Assembly (NCBI RefSeq): GCF_001487105.1
Contig: NZ_LN913000.1
Location: forward strand, 62,001 to 126,000
Direction of reading: 5' to 3'
DNA: 64,000 bases
From: Mediterraneibacter massiliensis
Lineage (GTDB): Bacteria > Bacillota > Clostridia > Lachnospirales > Lachnospiraceae
Position numbers and translations under genes: made by a program. The notes below the pieces were generated by a model. It ran no database searches, had not been told where the DNA came from, and saw only the letters and a program-made list of their open reading frames with translations. This document shows, piece after piece, positions 9,276 to 17,249 of this stretch (the first letter of the stretch is position 1; each line of letters begins with the position of its first letter).

Positions 9276-10610
9276 ATGGAAAAATGGAAAGAAGGCGCAG
9301 AAGAGAGAATACAGAAAGAAGCGGCTGAGAAGCTTCAGCAGATCGGCTGTCAGATCCTGCGGGCTTCCAGAGATGAACTGTATCTTGGCATGCGTTTTCT
9401 GGATGTGGCTCTGAGCAGTTTTTTGTATGTGATGGATCCGTCTGTCACACCTTTTGGAACAGACGGGTATACGATGTATTTTCATCCGTCTCAGCTGGGT
9501 GGAATGTACAGACAGAATCGTATCCTCGTCAACAGAGGGTACCTGCATATGGTTCTGCACTGTATTTTCCGTCATATGGTAAAACGGGGGATGGACAACA
9601 GATACTGGAATGTAAGCTGCGATATAGCGGCAGAACATATCATAGATGGATGTGATCAGCGGGCGGTGCGTTTCTCCAGAAGCCTTTTGAGGAGGGAGAC
9701 GTACCGGCGGTTAGAAAAAGAACAAAAAACACTTCATGCGGAACGAATCTATCAGCTGTTAACGGAGTGGGAACTTTCGGGAAAAGAGATAGAAAAATTG
9801 GAACAGGAGTTCTGCGTGGATGACCACTGTTATTGGGAAAATCAAGATCCACAGAAGAAACCGGATTCCAATCTGCAGAAAAAGTGGCAAAAGATCGACG
9901 AGAAGATGGAGACAGATCTGGAGATATTTTCAAAAGAAGCCTCAAAGAAAAGCGGAGATTTTTTAGAACAGCTGAAGGTACAGAATAAAGAACGCTGCGA
10001 TTATAAAGAATTTTTGCGGAAATTCTCTGTATTTCGGGAAGAAGTCTCGGTAGATCCGGACACCTTTGATTATCATTTCTATAGTTACGGATTATCTTTG
10101 TACGGCAATATGCCGCTTATTGAGCCCCAGGAGACAAAGGAGGTCAAAAAGGTCAAGGAGTTTGTGGTCGTCATTGATACTTCTATGTCTTGTTCCGGCA
10201 GTCTTGTAAAGAGATTTTTAGAGGAAACATACAGTGTACTGACAGAGACGGACGGTTTCTTTCAAAAGGTCAATGTCCATATCATACAATGCGATGAAGA
10301 AGTACAGTCTGATGTAAAGATCACCTCCGCAGAAGAATTAAAAGAATATATGGAACATCTGCGGCTTTTCGGAGAGGGCGGGACGGATTTCAGACCGGCA
10401 TTTTCCTATTGTACACGTTTGCTTGAGTCCGGCGAATTTGAAAACTTGAAGGGGCTTATTTATTTTACGGACGGATATGGTATATATCCGCATAAAATGC
10501 CGCCCTATCAGACTGCGTTTGTCTTTCTGGAGGAGGAGTATGAGGATGTAGATGTGCCTCCCTGGGCGATGAAATTAATATTGACCGAAGAAGAGTGGGA
10601 ACAAAAATAG
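9276..10610 (+). CDS. VWA-like protein with putative metallopeptidase N-domain (DUF2201 type)
   Basis: This 444-residue cytoplasmic protein has two parts. The N-terminal part carries the zinc-like motif HMVLHCIFRH (His91, His95, His100) followed by WNVSCDIAAEHIID, resembling DUF2201 putative metallopeptidases. The C-terminal part is a von Willebrand A fold with the metal-adhesion motif Asp301-x-Ser303-x-Ser305 (DTSMS), a GGTDF threonine and a FTDG aspartate. VWA proteins are the usual partners of MoxR ATPases, and such an ATPase is encoded 16 bases downstream. The classic HExxH glutamate is absent, so peptidase activity is doubtful. Substrate unknown. Confidence 0.8.
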   Translation: MEKWKEGAEERIQKEAAEKLQQIGCQILRASRDELYLGMRFLDVALSSFLYVMDPSVTPFGTDGYTMYFHPSQLGGMYRQNRILVNRGYLHMVLHCIFRHMVKRGMDNRYWNVSCDIAAEHIIDGCDQRAVRFSRSLLRRETYRRLEKEQKTLHAERIYQLLTEWELSGKEIEKLEQEFCVDDHCYWENQDPQKKPDSNLQKKWQKIDEKMETDLEIFSKEASKKSGDFLEQLKVQNKERCDYKEFLRKFSVFREEVSVDPDTFDYHFYSYGLSLYGNMPLIEPQETKEVKKVKEFVVVIDTSMSCSGSLVKRFLEETYSVLTETDGFFQKVNVHIIQCDEEVQSDVKITSAEELKEYMEHLRLFGEGGTDFRPAFSYCTRLLESGEFENLKGLIYFTDGYGIYPHKMPPYQTAFVFLEEEYEDVDVPPWAMKLILTEEEWEQK

Positions 10611-10625
10611 AAAGGGAGAAACAAG

Positions 10626-12137
10626 ATGGATATAAAACGGGCAAAACAAGAGATCAAAGACTCTATAGAAGCTTATTTGAAAAAGGATGCCTTTGGGGAG
10701 TATGTGATCCCTGCTGTGCGCCAGCGTCCGGTCCTTTTGATGGGGGCGCCGGGGATCGGGAAAACACAGATCATGGAGCAGATCGCCAAAGAGCTGCATA
10801 TCGCTCTGGTGGCCTATACGATCACACATCATACGAGGCAGAGTGCTGTGGGCCTGCCGTTTATCAAAGAAAAAGAATTTCAGGGACAGACGGTTTCTGT
10901 GACGGAATATACGATGAGCGAGATCATCGCCTCTGTCTATGAGAAAATGGAAAAAACAGGGATGAAAGAAGGCATTTTGTTTATCGATGAGATCAACTGT
11001 GTGTCAGAGACTCTGGCACCTATGATGCTGCAATTTTTACAGGGCAAAACATTTGGAAATCAGGCGGTACCGCAGGGCTGGATCATTGTAGCGGCGGGAA
11101 ATCCGCCGGAATATAATAAATCTGTGCGTGAATTTGACGTGGTGACGCTGGACCGTTTGAAGAAAATAGATGTAGAGCCGGATTTTGCCGTCTGGAAAGA
11201 ATATGCTTACAGACAGGAAATACATCCTGCCGTCATCTCCTATCTGGAACTTCGCGGAGAAAACTTTTACCGGATTGAAAATACAGTAGATGGAAAACTT
11301 TTTGCGACAGCACGGGGATGGGAAGATCTTGCCAGATTCATAGAGGTGTATGAACAGCTTGGGAAAAAGGTGGATCGAGACGTGGTATCCCAATATATCC
11401 AGTATCCTACCATCGCAAAAGATTTTGCCAACTATCTGGAACTCTGGTATAAATATAAGCAGGATTACGCTGTGGAAGACATACTAAAAGGCAGATGGAC
11501 GGAGAACGTTTTAAAGAAGATCAAGGAGGCGGCTTTTGACGAGCATTTAAGTATCATCAGCCTGTTAAACGGAAAACTTTCCTCTCTTTTTACAGAGTGT
11601 TTTAAAATAGATGCATTTGTATCTAAACTGTATGAATATCTTGTATATTATCGGGACAACAAGGCGGTAATGATGCTGGAGGATGTAAAGAATCTGGCGC
11701 AGAAGGATCTGGAAGGGCAGAAAAAGGCGGAGAGCCTGACAAAGCGGGAAGAACAGATCTTTCTAAAAGTGATCGATACGCTGGAGCGGTATGCACGGGA
11801 CCTGAAAGGGGAACTTTCTATCGGAGACGCCGCTTTTGACAAAGTGCGCAAATTCTTTGCGCATGAGACAGAAGAAAGAGAGATATATGTGGAACAGACC
11901 GGCGCGGCGCTGACTCATGTGTTTGATTTTATGGAAGCAGCATTTGGAGAAAGCCAGGAAATGGTTGCTTTTATTACAGAATTAAACGCGAACTATTACA
12001 GCGTCTGGTTTATCAAAGAAAATGGATGTGATCAGTATTACAGATATAACAAAGGTCTGTTATTTGATAACAGGCAGCAGGAGATATTAAGTCAGATGGA
12101 TGAAGCGGAGGAGTTTTTGAATATGGGAATCAAATAG
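10626..12137 (+). CDS. MoxR-family AAA+ ATPase
   Basis: This AAA+ ATPase of 503 residues has Walker A GAPGIGKT (40-47), Walker B ILFIDEIN and the sensor region IIVAAGNPPEYNKS. MoxR ATPases act as chaperones that insert cofactors into, or remodel, protein complexes together with VWA partners. The C-terminal 220 residues are longer than the usual MoxR lid and are rich in charged helices. It is the last gene of the LRR / VWA / MoxR operon and overlaps no neighbour. The target of the system cannot be read from the context. Confidence 0.85.
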   Translation: MDIKRAKQEIKDSIEAYLKKDAFGEYVIPAVRQRPVLLMGAPGIGKTQIMEQIAKELHIALVAYTITHHTRQSAVGLPFIKEKEFQGQTVSVTEYTMSEIIASVYEKMEKTGMKEGILFIDEINCVSETLAPMMLQFLQGKTFGNQAVPQGWIIVAAGNPPEYNKSVREFDVVTLDRLKKIDVEPDFAVWKEYAYRQEIHPAVISYLELRGENFYRIENTVDGKLFATARGWEDLARFIEVYEQLGKKVDRDVVSQYIQYPTIAKDFANYLELWYKYKQDYAVEDILKGRWTENVLKKIKEAAFDEHLSIISLLNGKLSSLFTECFKIDAFVSKLYEYLVYYRDNKAVMMLEDVKNLAQKDLEGQKKAESLTKREEQIFLKVIDTLERYARDLKGELSIGDAAFDKVRKFFAHETEEREIYVEQTGAALTHVFDFMEAAFGESQEMVAFITELNANYYSVWFIKENGCDQYYRYNKGLLFDNRQQEILSQMDEAEEFLNMGIK

Positions 12138-12154
12138 ATTCCATTTGCAGGATG

Positions 12155-12163
12155 TGCTATAAT
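12155..12163 (+). promoter_or_regulatory. Extended -10 promoter before the LUD gene
   Basis: TG-N-TATAAT (12155-12163) without a good -35 box lies about 90 bases before the LUD-domain start. The leader contains no obvious hairpin. Confidence 0.5.
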
Positions 12164-12255
12164 ATAGAAACAGGCGCATAGCGTGTGAATATGCAGTTGA
12201 CGAGTATATCTGTCAAAGCGCCGATCGGGTTGTAGAATAGAAAGGAGCAGGGAAA

Positions 12256-12891
12256 ATGGATGTCAGAGAGAAGAGAAACGACGCATTGGGAAAGCGGGTC
12301 GTAAAGGCGCTGGAATCCCGGAATATGGAAGCATATTATGTGAAAACAAAAGAAGAGGCAGTCTGTAAGGCACTGGAGCTGATCCCAAAAGGAAGTACTA
12401 TCAATATGGGCGGTTCTGCGTCTGTCCGTGAAATCGGACTGACAGATGCGCTTTCCGGAGAAGAATATAGATTTGATGATCGTGACAAAGCGGGAAGCCC
12501 TGAAGAAAAACAGGCGATCGCAATGCGGGCATTTACCTGTGACTACTATCTGGGCAGTGTCAACGCCATGAGTGAGGACGGTATTCTGATCAACATTGAT
12601 GGAAATGCAAACAGGATTGCGGCATATTCTTTCGGACCTAAGAATGTGCTTTTGATCGTTGGCATGAATAAGGTTGTAAAAACCGAGCAGGACGCCATGA
12701 GCAGAGCAAGAAATGAAGCTGCGCCTGTCAATGCGCAGAGGTTCGGGATCGATACGCCTTGTGTAAAGAACGGGAGCTGTTTTAATTGTAAAAGTGAGCA
12801 GTGCATCTGCTGTCAGATCTTAGTTACGCGGTTTTCAAGGATACCCAAAAGGATAAAAGTGATATTAGTAGGAGAGGACCTGGGATTTTAA
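12256..12891 (+). CDS. LUD domain (LutC/YkgG-like) protein
   Basis: This 211-residue cytoplasmic protein belongs to the LUD family, which includes LutC and part of LutB of the L-lactate oxidation complex. Features seen are an N-terminal helix pair, KGSTINMGGSASVREIGL and SVNAMSEDGILINIDGNANR. Its C-terminus has a cysteine cluster (CFNCKSEQCICC) that could bind metal or an Fe-S cluster and is absent from classical LutC. No lutA or lutB is nearby, so lactate use is not implied. Stand-alone LUD proteins are common in anaerobes and of unknown role. Confidence 0.8.
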   Translation: MDVREKRNDALGKRVVKALESRNMEAYYVKTKEEAVCKALELIPKGSTINMGGSASVREIGLTDALSGEEYRFDDRDKAGSPEEKQAIAMRAFTCDYYLGSVNAMSEDGILINIDGNANRIAAYSFGPKNVLLIVGMNKVVKTEQDAMSRARNEAAPVNAQRFGIDTPCVKNGSCFNCKSEQCICCQILVTRFSRIPKRIKVILVGEDLGF

Positions 12892-12906
12892 GGAGCAAGA
12901 GATAAG

Positions 12907-13746
12907 ATGGATAGAAAAAAAAGAAGCGGCGCACAGGATAACAGACAGCGCAGAAAACATGCACATTCTTCTGGACAGAAGAAAAAAGCGCAGGGTGGCA
13001 AAAAGACCTTTAATGTTATATCTACGATCGTTTTACTGGCAGCAGTCTGTGTCTTTGTTTTTTCGGCATATCAGTTGATCATGATGTTGGCGCCGTATTA
13101 TGTAGGCGGAAAAGAATATGATGAGATCAAAGAGTTGGCGATCACGACAGATGATAAGGGGCAAGGATTTTCAGTAGATTTTGACGCGCTTCTGAAAGAG
13201 AATCCGGATACAGTGGCGTGGATTCGGTTTGACGAACCTTCTGTCATCAGCTATCCGGTGGTCAAGAGCAAAGATAATGAGGAGTACCTCACAAAGACCT
13301 TTACGGCCAACGACAATAAGTTGGGCGCGATCTTCATGGATATGAGAAGTAATTCCAGCTTTTCAGACAGGAATACGTTTATATACGGGCACCATTTGAA
13401 CAGTGGAGGAGAAATGTTCTCCAAACTCAATGAATATGAAGAAGAAAGTTTTTGCAAGGAGCATCCATATTTTTATATTTATACACCGGATGGAAAAACA
13501 AGGACATATCAGGTATTCATGGCAGGGGTTATAAAAGATACAGCAGAAAACTATACAATGATGTATGCTACAGAAGAGGACTATGTAAAATATCTGGAAA
13601 CCTGCCGGCAGTCATCGAATTATACAGTGGATGTGGAGCTGAACGCGCAGTCCAAAGTCGTGAGTCTTTCGACCTGTACGAATGTCCGGGATGATGAAAG
13701 ATTTCTGGTACAAGGTGTGTTGGTAGAAGAAACAGGCGGAGAATAA
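12907..13746 (+). CDS. srtB: Class B sortase
   Basis: This is a membrane-anchored cysteine transpeptidase that joins surface proteins to the cell wall or other proteins. A basic N-terminus (residues 1-38) precedes one membrane helix (about 39-60), and the sortase fold lies outside. Catalytic residues are His162 (YGHHLNSGG), Cys257 (SLSTCTN) and Arg265 (DDERFLV). The 279-residue length is normal. The gene follows the LUD gene by 15 bases. Two genes for proteins with C-terminal PxTGD-like signals (starts at 15266 and 37589) lie in this window and are candidate substrates. Class B is assigned from the domain pattern. Confidence 0.85.
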   Translation: MDRKKRSGAQDNRQRRKHAHSSGQKKKAQGGKKTFNVISTIVLLAAVCVFVFSAYQLIMMLAPYYVGGKEYDEIKELAITTDDKGQGFSVDFDALLKENPDTVAWIRFDEPSVISYPVVKSKDNEEYLTKTFTANDNKLGAIFMDMRSNSSFSDRNTFIYGHHLNSGGEMFSKLNEYEEESFCKEHPYFYIYTPDGKTRTYQVFMAGVIKDTAENYTMMYATEEDYVKYLETCRQSSNYTVDVELNAQSKVVSLSTCTNVRDDERFLVQGVLVEETGGE

Positions 13747-13765
13747 AGGCGGGAGAGCAGAGAAA

Positions 13766-13963
13766 ATGGCAGAAAAAACAGAAAAATATGAAGTCGGCGA
13801 TACGATCCGGATGAAAAAACCGCATCCCTGCGGCAGCCATGAATGGGAAATCCTGCGGGTAGGGGCTGACTTTAGATTAAAGTGTACAGGATGTGGACAT
13901 CAGATCATGGTGCCGCGCAGACTGGTAGAAAAAAATACAAAAGAAATTAAGAAAAAGGCTTGA
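13766..13963 (+). CDS. DUF951 small protein
   Basis: This 65-residue cytoplasmic protein matches the DUF951 family by VGDTIRMKKPHPCGSHEW and the CTGCG pair near the end. Three cysteines (Cys24, Cys43 and Cys46 region) suggest a small zinc-binding fold. The family is widespread in Firmicutes and often sits near ribosomal or chromosome-maintenance genes. Its role is unknown. It starts 20 bases after the sortase and ends inside the -35 box of the rpsF promoter. Confidence 0.85.
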   Translation: MAEKTEKYEVGDTIRMKKPHPCGSHEWEILRVGADFRLKCTGCGHQIMVPRRLVEKNTKEIKKKA

Positions 13964-13988
13964 AACAAACGGAACCTTATGGTATGAT
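13960..13988 (+). promoter_or_regulatory. Promoter of rpsF-ssb-rpsR
   Basis: TTGAAA (13960-13965), a 17-base spacer and TATGAT (13983-13988) form a strong sigma-A promoter. The -35 overlaps the DUF951 stop codon. Confidence 0.8.
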
Positions 13989-14032
13989 AGTTAACCGTGA
14001 CATACTGTCGTTTAATGACAGAATTTAACAAT

Positions 14033-14062
14033 CCTTGCTCCCGGTTTATCCGGGGGCCAAAA
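14033..14062 (+). promoter_or_regulatory. Structured leader before rpsF, possible S6:S18 autoregulatory site
   Basis: A stable stem built from CTCCCGG and CCGGGGG arms closes a TTTAT loop just before the AGGAGG of rpsF. No U-tract follows, so it is not a terminator. Known bacterial rpsF leaders bind the S6:S18 pair at a CCG-containing hairpin and repress translation. The position and CCG content fit, but the exact consensus was not checked. Confidence 0.4.
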
Positions 14063-14087
14063 AGACCATAAGGAGGTGCAAGAACAC

Positions 14088-14375
14088 ATGAACAAGTATG
14101 AATTAGCTGTTGTTGTCAGCGCAAAACTTGAAGATGAGGCGAGAGCAGACGTCATCGAGAAGGTAAAGGCATTGATCGCACGTTTCGGCGGCAATGTAAC
14201 AGATGTTGACGAATGGGGCAAGAGAAGATTTGCTTACGAGATCCAGAAGATGAAAGAAGGATATTACTATTTCGTCCACTTCGAATCTGACGCGACTGTT
14301 CCGGGCGAAGTGGAACAGCGTATCCGTATCATGGACAATGTTGTCAGATATTTGTGCGTGAAACAGGAAGCATAG
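14088..14375 (+). CDS. rpsF: 30S ribosomal protein S6
   Basis: This is the small-subunit protein S6 of the platform, which pairs with S18 there. The start at 14088 follows a perfect AGGAGG (14071-14076) and gives 95 residues (MNKYELAVVV), the usual length. An in-frame GTG at 14076 overlaps that ribosome site and was rejected. The motif EWGKRRFAYEIQK and the ending RYLCVK are typical. It is first in the conserved rpsF-ssb-rpsR operon. Confidence 0.97.
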   Translation: MNKYELAVVVSAKLEDEARADVIEKVKALIARFGGNVTDVDEWGKRRFAYEIQKMKEGYYYFVHFESDATVPGEVEQRIRIMDNVVRYLCVKQEA

Positions 14376-14389
14376 AGAAAGAGGTATAT

Positions 14390-14833
14390 ATGAATAAGGC
14401 GATTTTGGTAGGAAGGTTGACAAGAGATCCTGAGATTCGTTATTCACAGGGGGAAAATGGAACAGCAGTCGGCAGATATACAGTAGCTGTAGACCGCAGA
14501 TTTAAGCGGGACAATGAACCTACTGCAGATTTTATCCCGTGTGTTGTATTTGGGCGTTCGGCGGAATTTGCGGAGAGATATTTCCGCCAGGGAATGAGAG
14601 TTTCTGTTTCCGGGCGTATCCAGACGGGAAGTTATACGAATAAAGATGGCATCAAGGTGTATACGACGGAAGTTATCGTAGAAGAGCAGGAATTTGCAGA
14701 GAGCAGAGCCGAAAGTGAAGCAAATAGAGGCGCTTTCCAGCAGTCAGCTCCGAGTCCGGCGCCAAGTGTTGACGCAGGAGACGGATTTATGAATATTCCG
14801 GACGGAATTGACGAAGAATTGCCGTTTAATTAG
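14390..14833 (+). CDS. ssb: Single-stranded DNA-binding protein
   Basis: This SSB protects single-stranded DNA in replication and repair. It has an OB fold in residues 1-105 (MNKAILVGRLTRDPEIRY, VAVDRRFKR), a low-complexity Ser/Pro/Ala linker, and the acidic tip DEELPFN that binds partner proteins. The 147-residue length is standard. The start at 14390 follows GAAAGAGG, 15 bases after rpsF. It was preferred to an upstream in-frame start inside rpsF. Confidence 0.96.
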   Translation: MNKAILVGRLTRDPEIRYSQGENGTAVGRYTVAVDRRFKRDNEPTADFIPCVVFGRSAEFAERYFRQGMRVSVSGRIQTGSYTNKDGIKVYTTEVIVEEQEFAESRAESEANRGAFQQSAPSPAPSVDAGDGFMNIPDGIDEELPFN

Positions 14834-14858
14834 AGAATTGTGAAAGGAGAGACTGATC

Positions 14859-15125
14859 ATGGCTTACGAAAAAGGAAGCAGACCAGAGGGCGGTTTCAAG
14901 AGAAGAGGCCCGGCGCGCAGAAGGAAAAAAGTATGTGTTTTCTGTGGAAAAGAAAACAATGAAATTGACTATAAAGATGTAGCAAAATTAAAGAAATATG
15001 TCTCTGAAAGAGGCAAGATCCTTCCTAGAAGGATTACAGGAAACTGTGCAAAACATCAGAGAGCTCTTACAGTAGCGATCAAGAGAGCAAGACATATCTC
15101 TTTGATGCCGTATGTACAGGACTAA
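14859..15125 (+). CDS. rpsR: 30S ribosomal protein S18
   Basis: This is small-subunit protein S18, the binding partner of S6. The 88 residues include the basic, glycine-rich N-terminus, then VCVFCGKEN and the conserved core [18 protein letters not shown] and [13 protein letters not shown]. Two cysteines in CVFC keep part of the zinc-type S18 pattern. It is last in the rpsF operon and followed at once by a strong terminator. Confidence 0.97.
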   Translation: MAYEKGSRPEGGFKRRGPARRRKKVCVFCGKENNEIDYKDVAKLKKYVSERGKILPRRITGNCAKHQRALTVAIKRARHISLMPYVQD

Positions 15126-15145
15126 TTCTATAAGAAATACAGCAG

Positions 15146-15186
15146 GATACTATATGGAAATAAAATTCCGTATAGTATCTTTTTTT
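15146..15186 (+). terminator. Terminator of the rpsF-ssb-rpsR operon
   Basis: A 13-bp nearly perfect stem (GATACTATATGGA paired with TCCGTATAGTATC) is followed by seven T's. The T-run leads directly into the -35 box of the next gene's promoter. Confidence 0.9.
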
Positions 15187-15187
15187 G

Positions 15188-15217
15188 TTGACAAAAATTT
15201 GAGGGGGGGGGTATACT
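15188..15217 (+). promoter_or_regulatory. Promoter with a nine-G tract in its spacer, probably phase-variable
   Basis: A perfect TTGACA (15188-15193) and TATACT (15212-15217) are separated by 18 bases. Nine consecutive G's fill 15103-offset positions 15203-15211, ending at the -10 box. Loss of one G would give the optimal 17-base spacing, and gain would weaken the promoter. Such tracts change length by slipped-strand mispairing during replication. Confidence 0.8.
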
Positions 15218-15265
15218 AAAATTATTATGGATAAAGAGCTATTAAGAAAGGGGAATTTTTAGGGT

Positions 15266-16987
15266 ATGAGAAAGAAAGTATTACCGATGCTGTTGGCTCT
15301 ATGCATGCTGGTAGCACTTCTTCCTATTACAACACATGCGCAGGACTATACCGAGTGGAATGACAGTGCGAACCTTCCGACGAGCGACGGCGTCTACAAG
15401 CTGACGACAAACGTGACTTTAGAAACAGAATTTTCCAAGTATCCCAGTGTTAGGGGAAATGTCGTTCTGGATTTGAACGGACATACGGTAACGGTTGCGG
15501 GATATGGACAATATGCATATTTTCTGTATTCCGGTGCAAGCCTGACGATCGAGGATAATCTGGGCGGCGGAAAGATCACGAATGCAGGAACGGGATCCAT
15601 GAAAACGCTGATCCAGGTAAATGGCGGCAGCCTGACGTTGGCAGGGGGAACTCTGGAAAATGGCAGCGCTAATGGGTATGCACTCTTTGCAAACAGCGGA
15701 AGTGCGGTACAGATATCCGGCGGAACCGTGATCAACAACGCATCCGGCGGACATGCCCTGCAGGTAAACGGAGATGGTACGGCTGTCACAATGACAGATG
15801 GTGTCATTGAGAATACGGCAGAAGGCGCAGATGCAGTATATGTCAATAACGGCTCCTTTGCTCTGGGAGGAGGCACAGTTAAGACAAGCGCGACCTATTC
15901 TTCCAAAGCAGCAATTTATGCAAATAACGGTGCTGCGGCTGTGACGATCTCAGGAGGAAATATTGAGTCTGCATCAATGGGTGTCTATGCAGCGCTTACG
16001 CCTGTTTCCGTGACCGGAGGAACGATCACTTCTACAGGACATCCGTTCCAGACGCGATATACAACGATCGAACCGGCAGATGGCAGCGAGGTTATTGTCA
16101 ACAGTGACAAAGAATTGTTCTATACATTCAGCGGTTCGAACAATAGTGTGCATGGCGGCGATTTTTATGTGCCGGGGATAACAAAGGCATATACAAGTGA
16201 GAACCCAAGTACGACTACGATCACAGCAGGTGTATTTGAGACGCCTCCGACGGACTATGTATCCGGGGATGAGATTGTATTGGGATATACAGGAGAAAAT
16301 GGGAATCTGTATGTTGTCGGAACGGAAGATCTGATCAACGCAGCGATCGATGTGATGGCAGAACCAGGGTCTCAGCTGGAGATTTTAAAGGGAGACGCAG
16401 ATCTGCAGATTGATAAAGCGGGAATAACGGTATCCAATTCCGGCGGCGGTTCTGTAAGTGTCAATGGTCAGGAAGTAACAGGACAGGATCCTGTTGTTAC
16501 ACATATCAATGTAAAGAAAGTTGAGAGAAAAGAAGCTACTTGTACAACAGACGGGAATATTGCATACTGGTATTGTGAAGATTGCGGAAAGTATTTCAAA
16601 GATGCCCAATTGACAGAAGAGATCACGCAGGAAGAAACCGTCCTGAAGGCAAAAGGACATACGGCGGTAAAAGTATCGGCAAAAGCAGCTACTGCGAAAG
16701 AAGCAGGAAATATTGAATATTGGTACTGCAGTGCTTGTGACAAGTATTTTAAAGATGCGGCTCTTACACAGGAAATCTCACAGAAAGATACGATCCTTCC
16801 GGCAACGGGAAGCAAGGATCCGGGAAAAGATACTGGCAAGACAGAGGAGAAAGCACCGGCTAAGACTTCCTCCGTGCCAAGCACGGGAGATCATGCGAAC
16901 GTATCCGTTTTGTGGATCTTACTGGCGGCAGCAGCGGTGTGTGGAACAGGAGCTTTCGTAGGTATCAGAAAGAACAGAAGAAAATAA
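15266..16987 (+). CDS. Sortase-type surface protein with beta-helix-like repeats and CxxC modules
   Basis: This exported protein of 573 residues has a signal peptide (residues 1-25, ending THAQD). A region to about 370 is rich in short Gly/Thr/Asn repeats such as VSVTGGTITSTG and is probably a right-handed beta-helix. Two modules follow with the pattern YWYC-x2-C-x-KYFKDA (bases about 16540-16800). The C-terminus has VPSTGD (537-542), a hydrophobic helix and the basic tail RKNRRK, so it is a likely sortase substrate. It resembles the protein starting at 37589. The CxxC pairs may bind zinc or form disulfides. The ligand is unknown. Expression is likely set by the G-tract promoter. Confidence 0.82.
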   Translation: MRKKVLPMLLALCMLVALLPITTHAQDYTEWNDSANLPTSDGVYKLTTNVTLETEFSKYPSVRGNVVLDLNGHTVTVAGYGQYAYFLYSGASLTIEDNLGGGKITNAGTGSMKTLIQVNGGSLTLAGGTLENGSANGYALFANSGSAVQISGGTVINNASGGHALQVNGDGTAVTMTDGVIENTAEGADAVYVNNGSFALGGGTVKTSATYSSKAAIYANNGAAAVTISGGNIESASMGVYAALTPVSVTGGTITSTGHPFQTRYTTIEPADGSEVIVNSDKELFYTFSGSNNSVHGGDFYVPGITKAYTSENPSTTTITAGVFETPPTDYVSGDEIVLGYTGENGNLYVVGTEDLINAAIDVMAEPGSQLEILKGDADLQIDKAGITVSNSGGGSVSVNGQEVTGQDPVVTHINVKKVERKEATCTTDGNIAYWYCEDCGKYFKDAQLTEEITQEETVLKAKGHTAVKVSAKAATAKEAGNIEYWYCSACDKYFKDAALTQEISQKDTILPATGSKDPGKDTGKTEEKAPAKTSSVPSTGDHANVSVLWILLAAAAVCGTGAFVGIRKNRRK

Positions 16988-17027
16988 AACATATATGGCT
17001 CCGCCAAAGATGGAGTTGAAATATGCG

Positions 17028-17069
17028 GCCCTTGTCGTCTGAAAAATACAGACGGCAGGGGCGTTTTTC
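17028..17069 (+). terminator. Terminator after the surface-protein gene
   Basis: A 14-bp stem with G-T pairs (GCCCTTGTCGTCTG against CAGACGGCAGGGGC) closes a 7-base loop and is followed by GTTTTTCTTCTTG with further T's. Confidence 0.8.
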
Positions 17070-17114
17070 TTCTTGTTTTTTTTATTTTGTATACCCTGCG
17101 GCGACAATGGGGAG

Positions 17115-17142
17115 TTCACAAGTGTTTGTTTTGTGGTAAAAT
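17115..17142 (+). promoter_or_regulatory. Promoter of the FadR-type regulator
   Basis: TTCACA (17115-17120), a 16-base spacer and TAAAAT (17137-17142) lie about 108 bases before the regulator start. Confidence 0.45.
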
Positions 17143-17249
17143 AATAGCGTCAGCATATAGCGGCGCCGACGATTTTTTATACAGGCAGAAGAAAGTGAAA
17201 ATGTTACATTCCGACTAGGGAGCGAGAAGAAAAGGAGCAGGGCGGGAAT

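Noticed and set aside
13960..14090. Transcription terminator before rpsF
   Set aside because: The hairpin is not followed by a T-run and lies between promoter and start codon, so it is a leader structure.
15394..15876. Long open frame on the minus strand within the surface-protein gene
   Set aside because: It is the mirror of a strongly coding frame, lacks a ribosome site, and its composition matches an antisense shadow.
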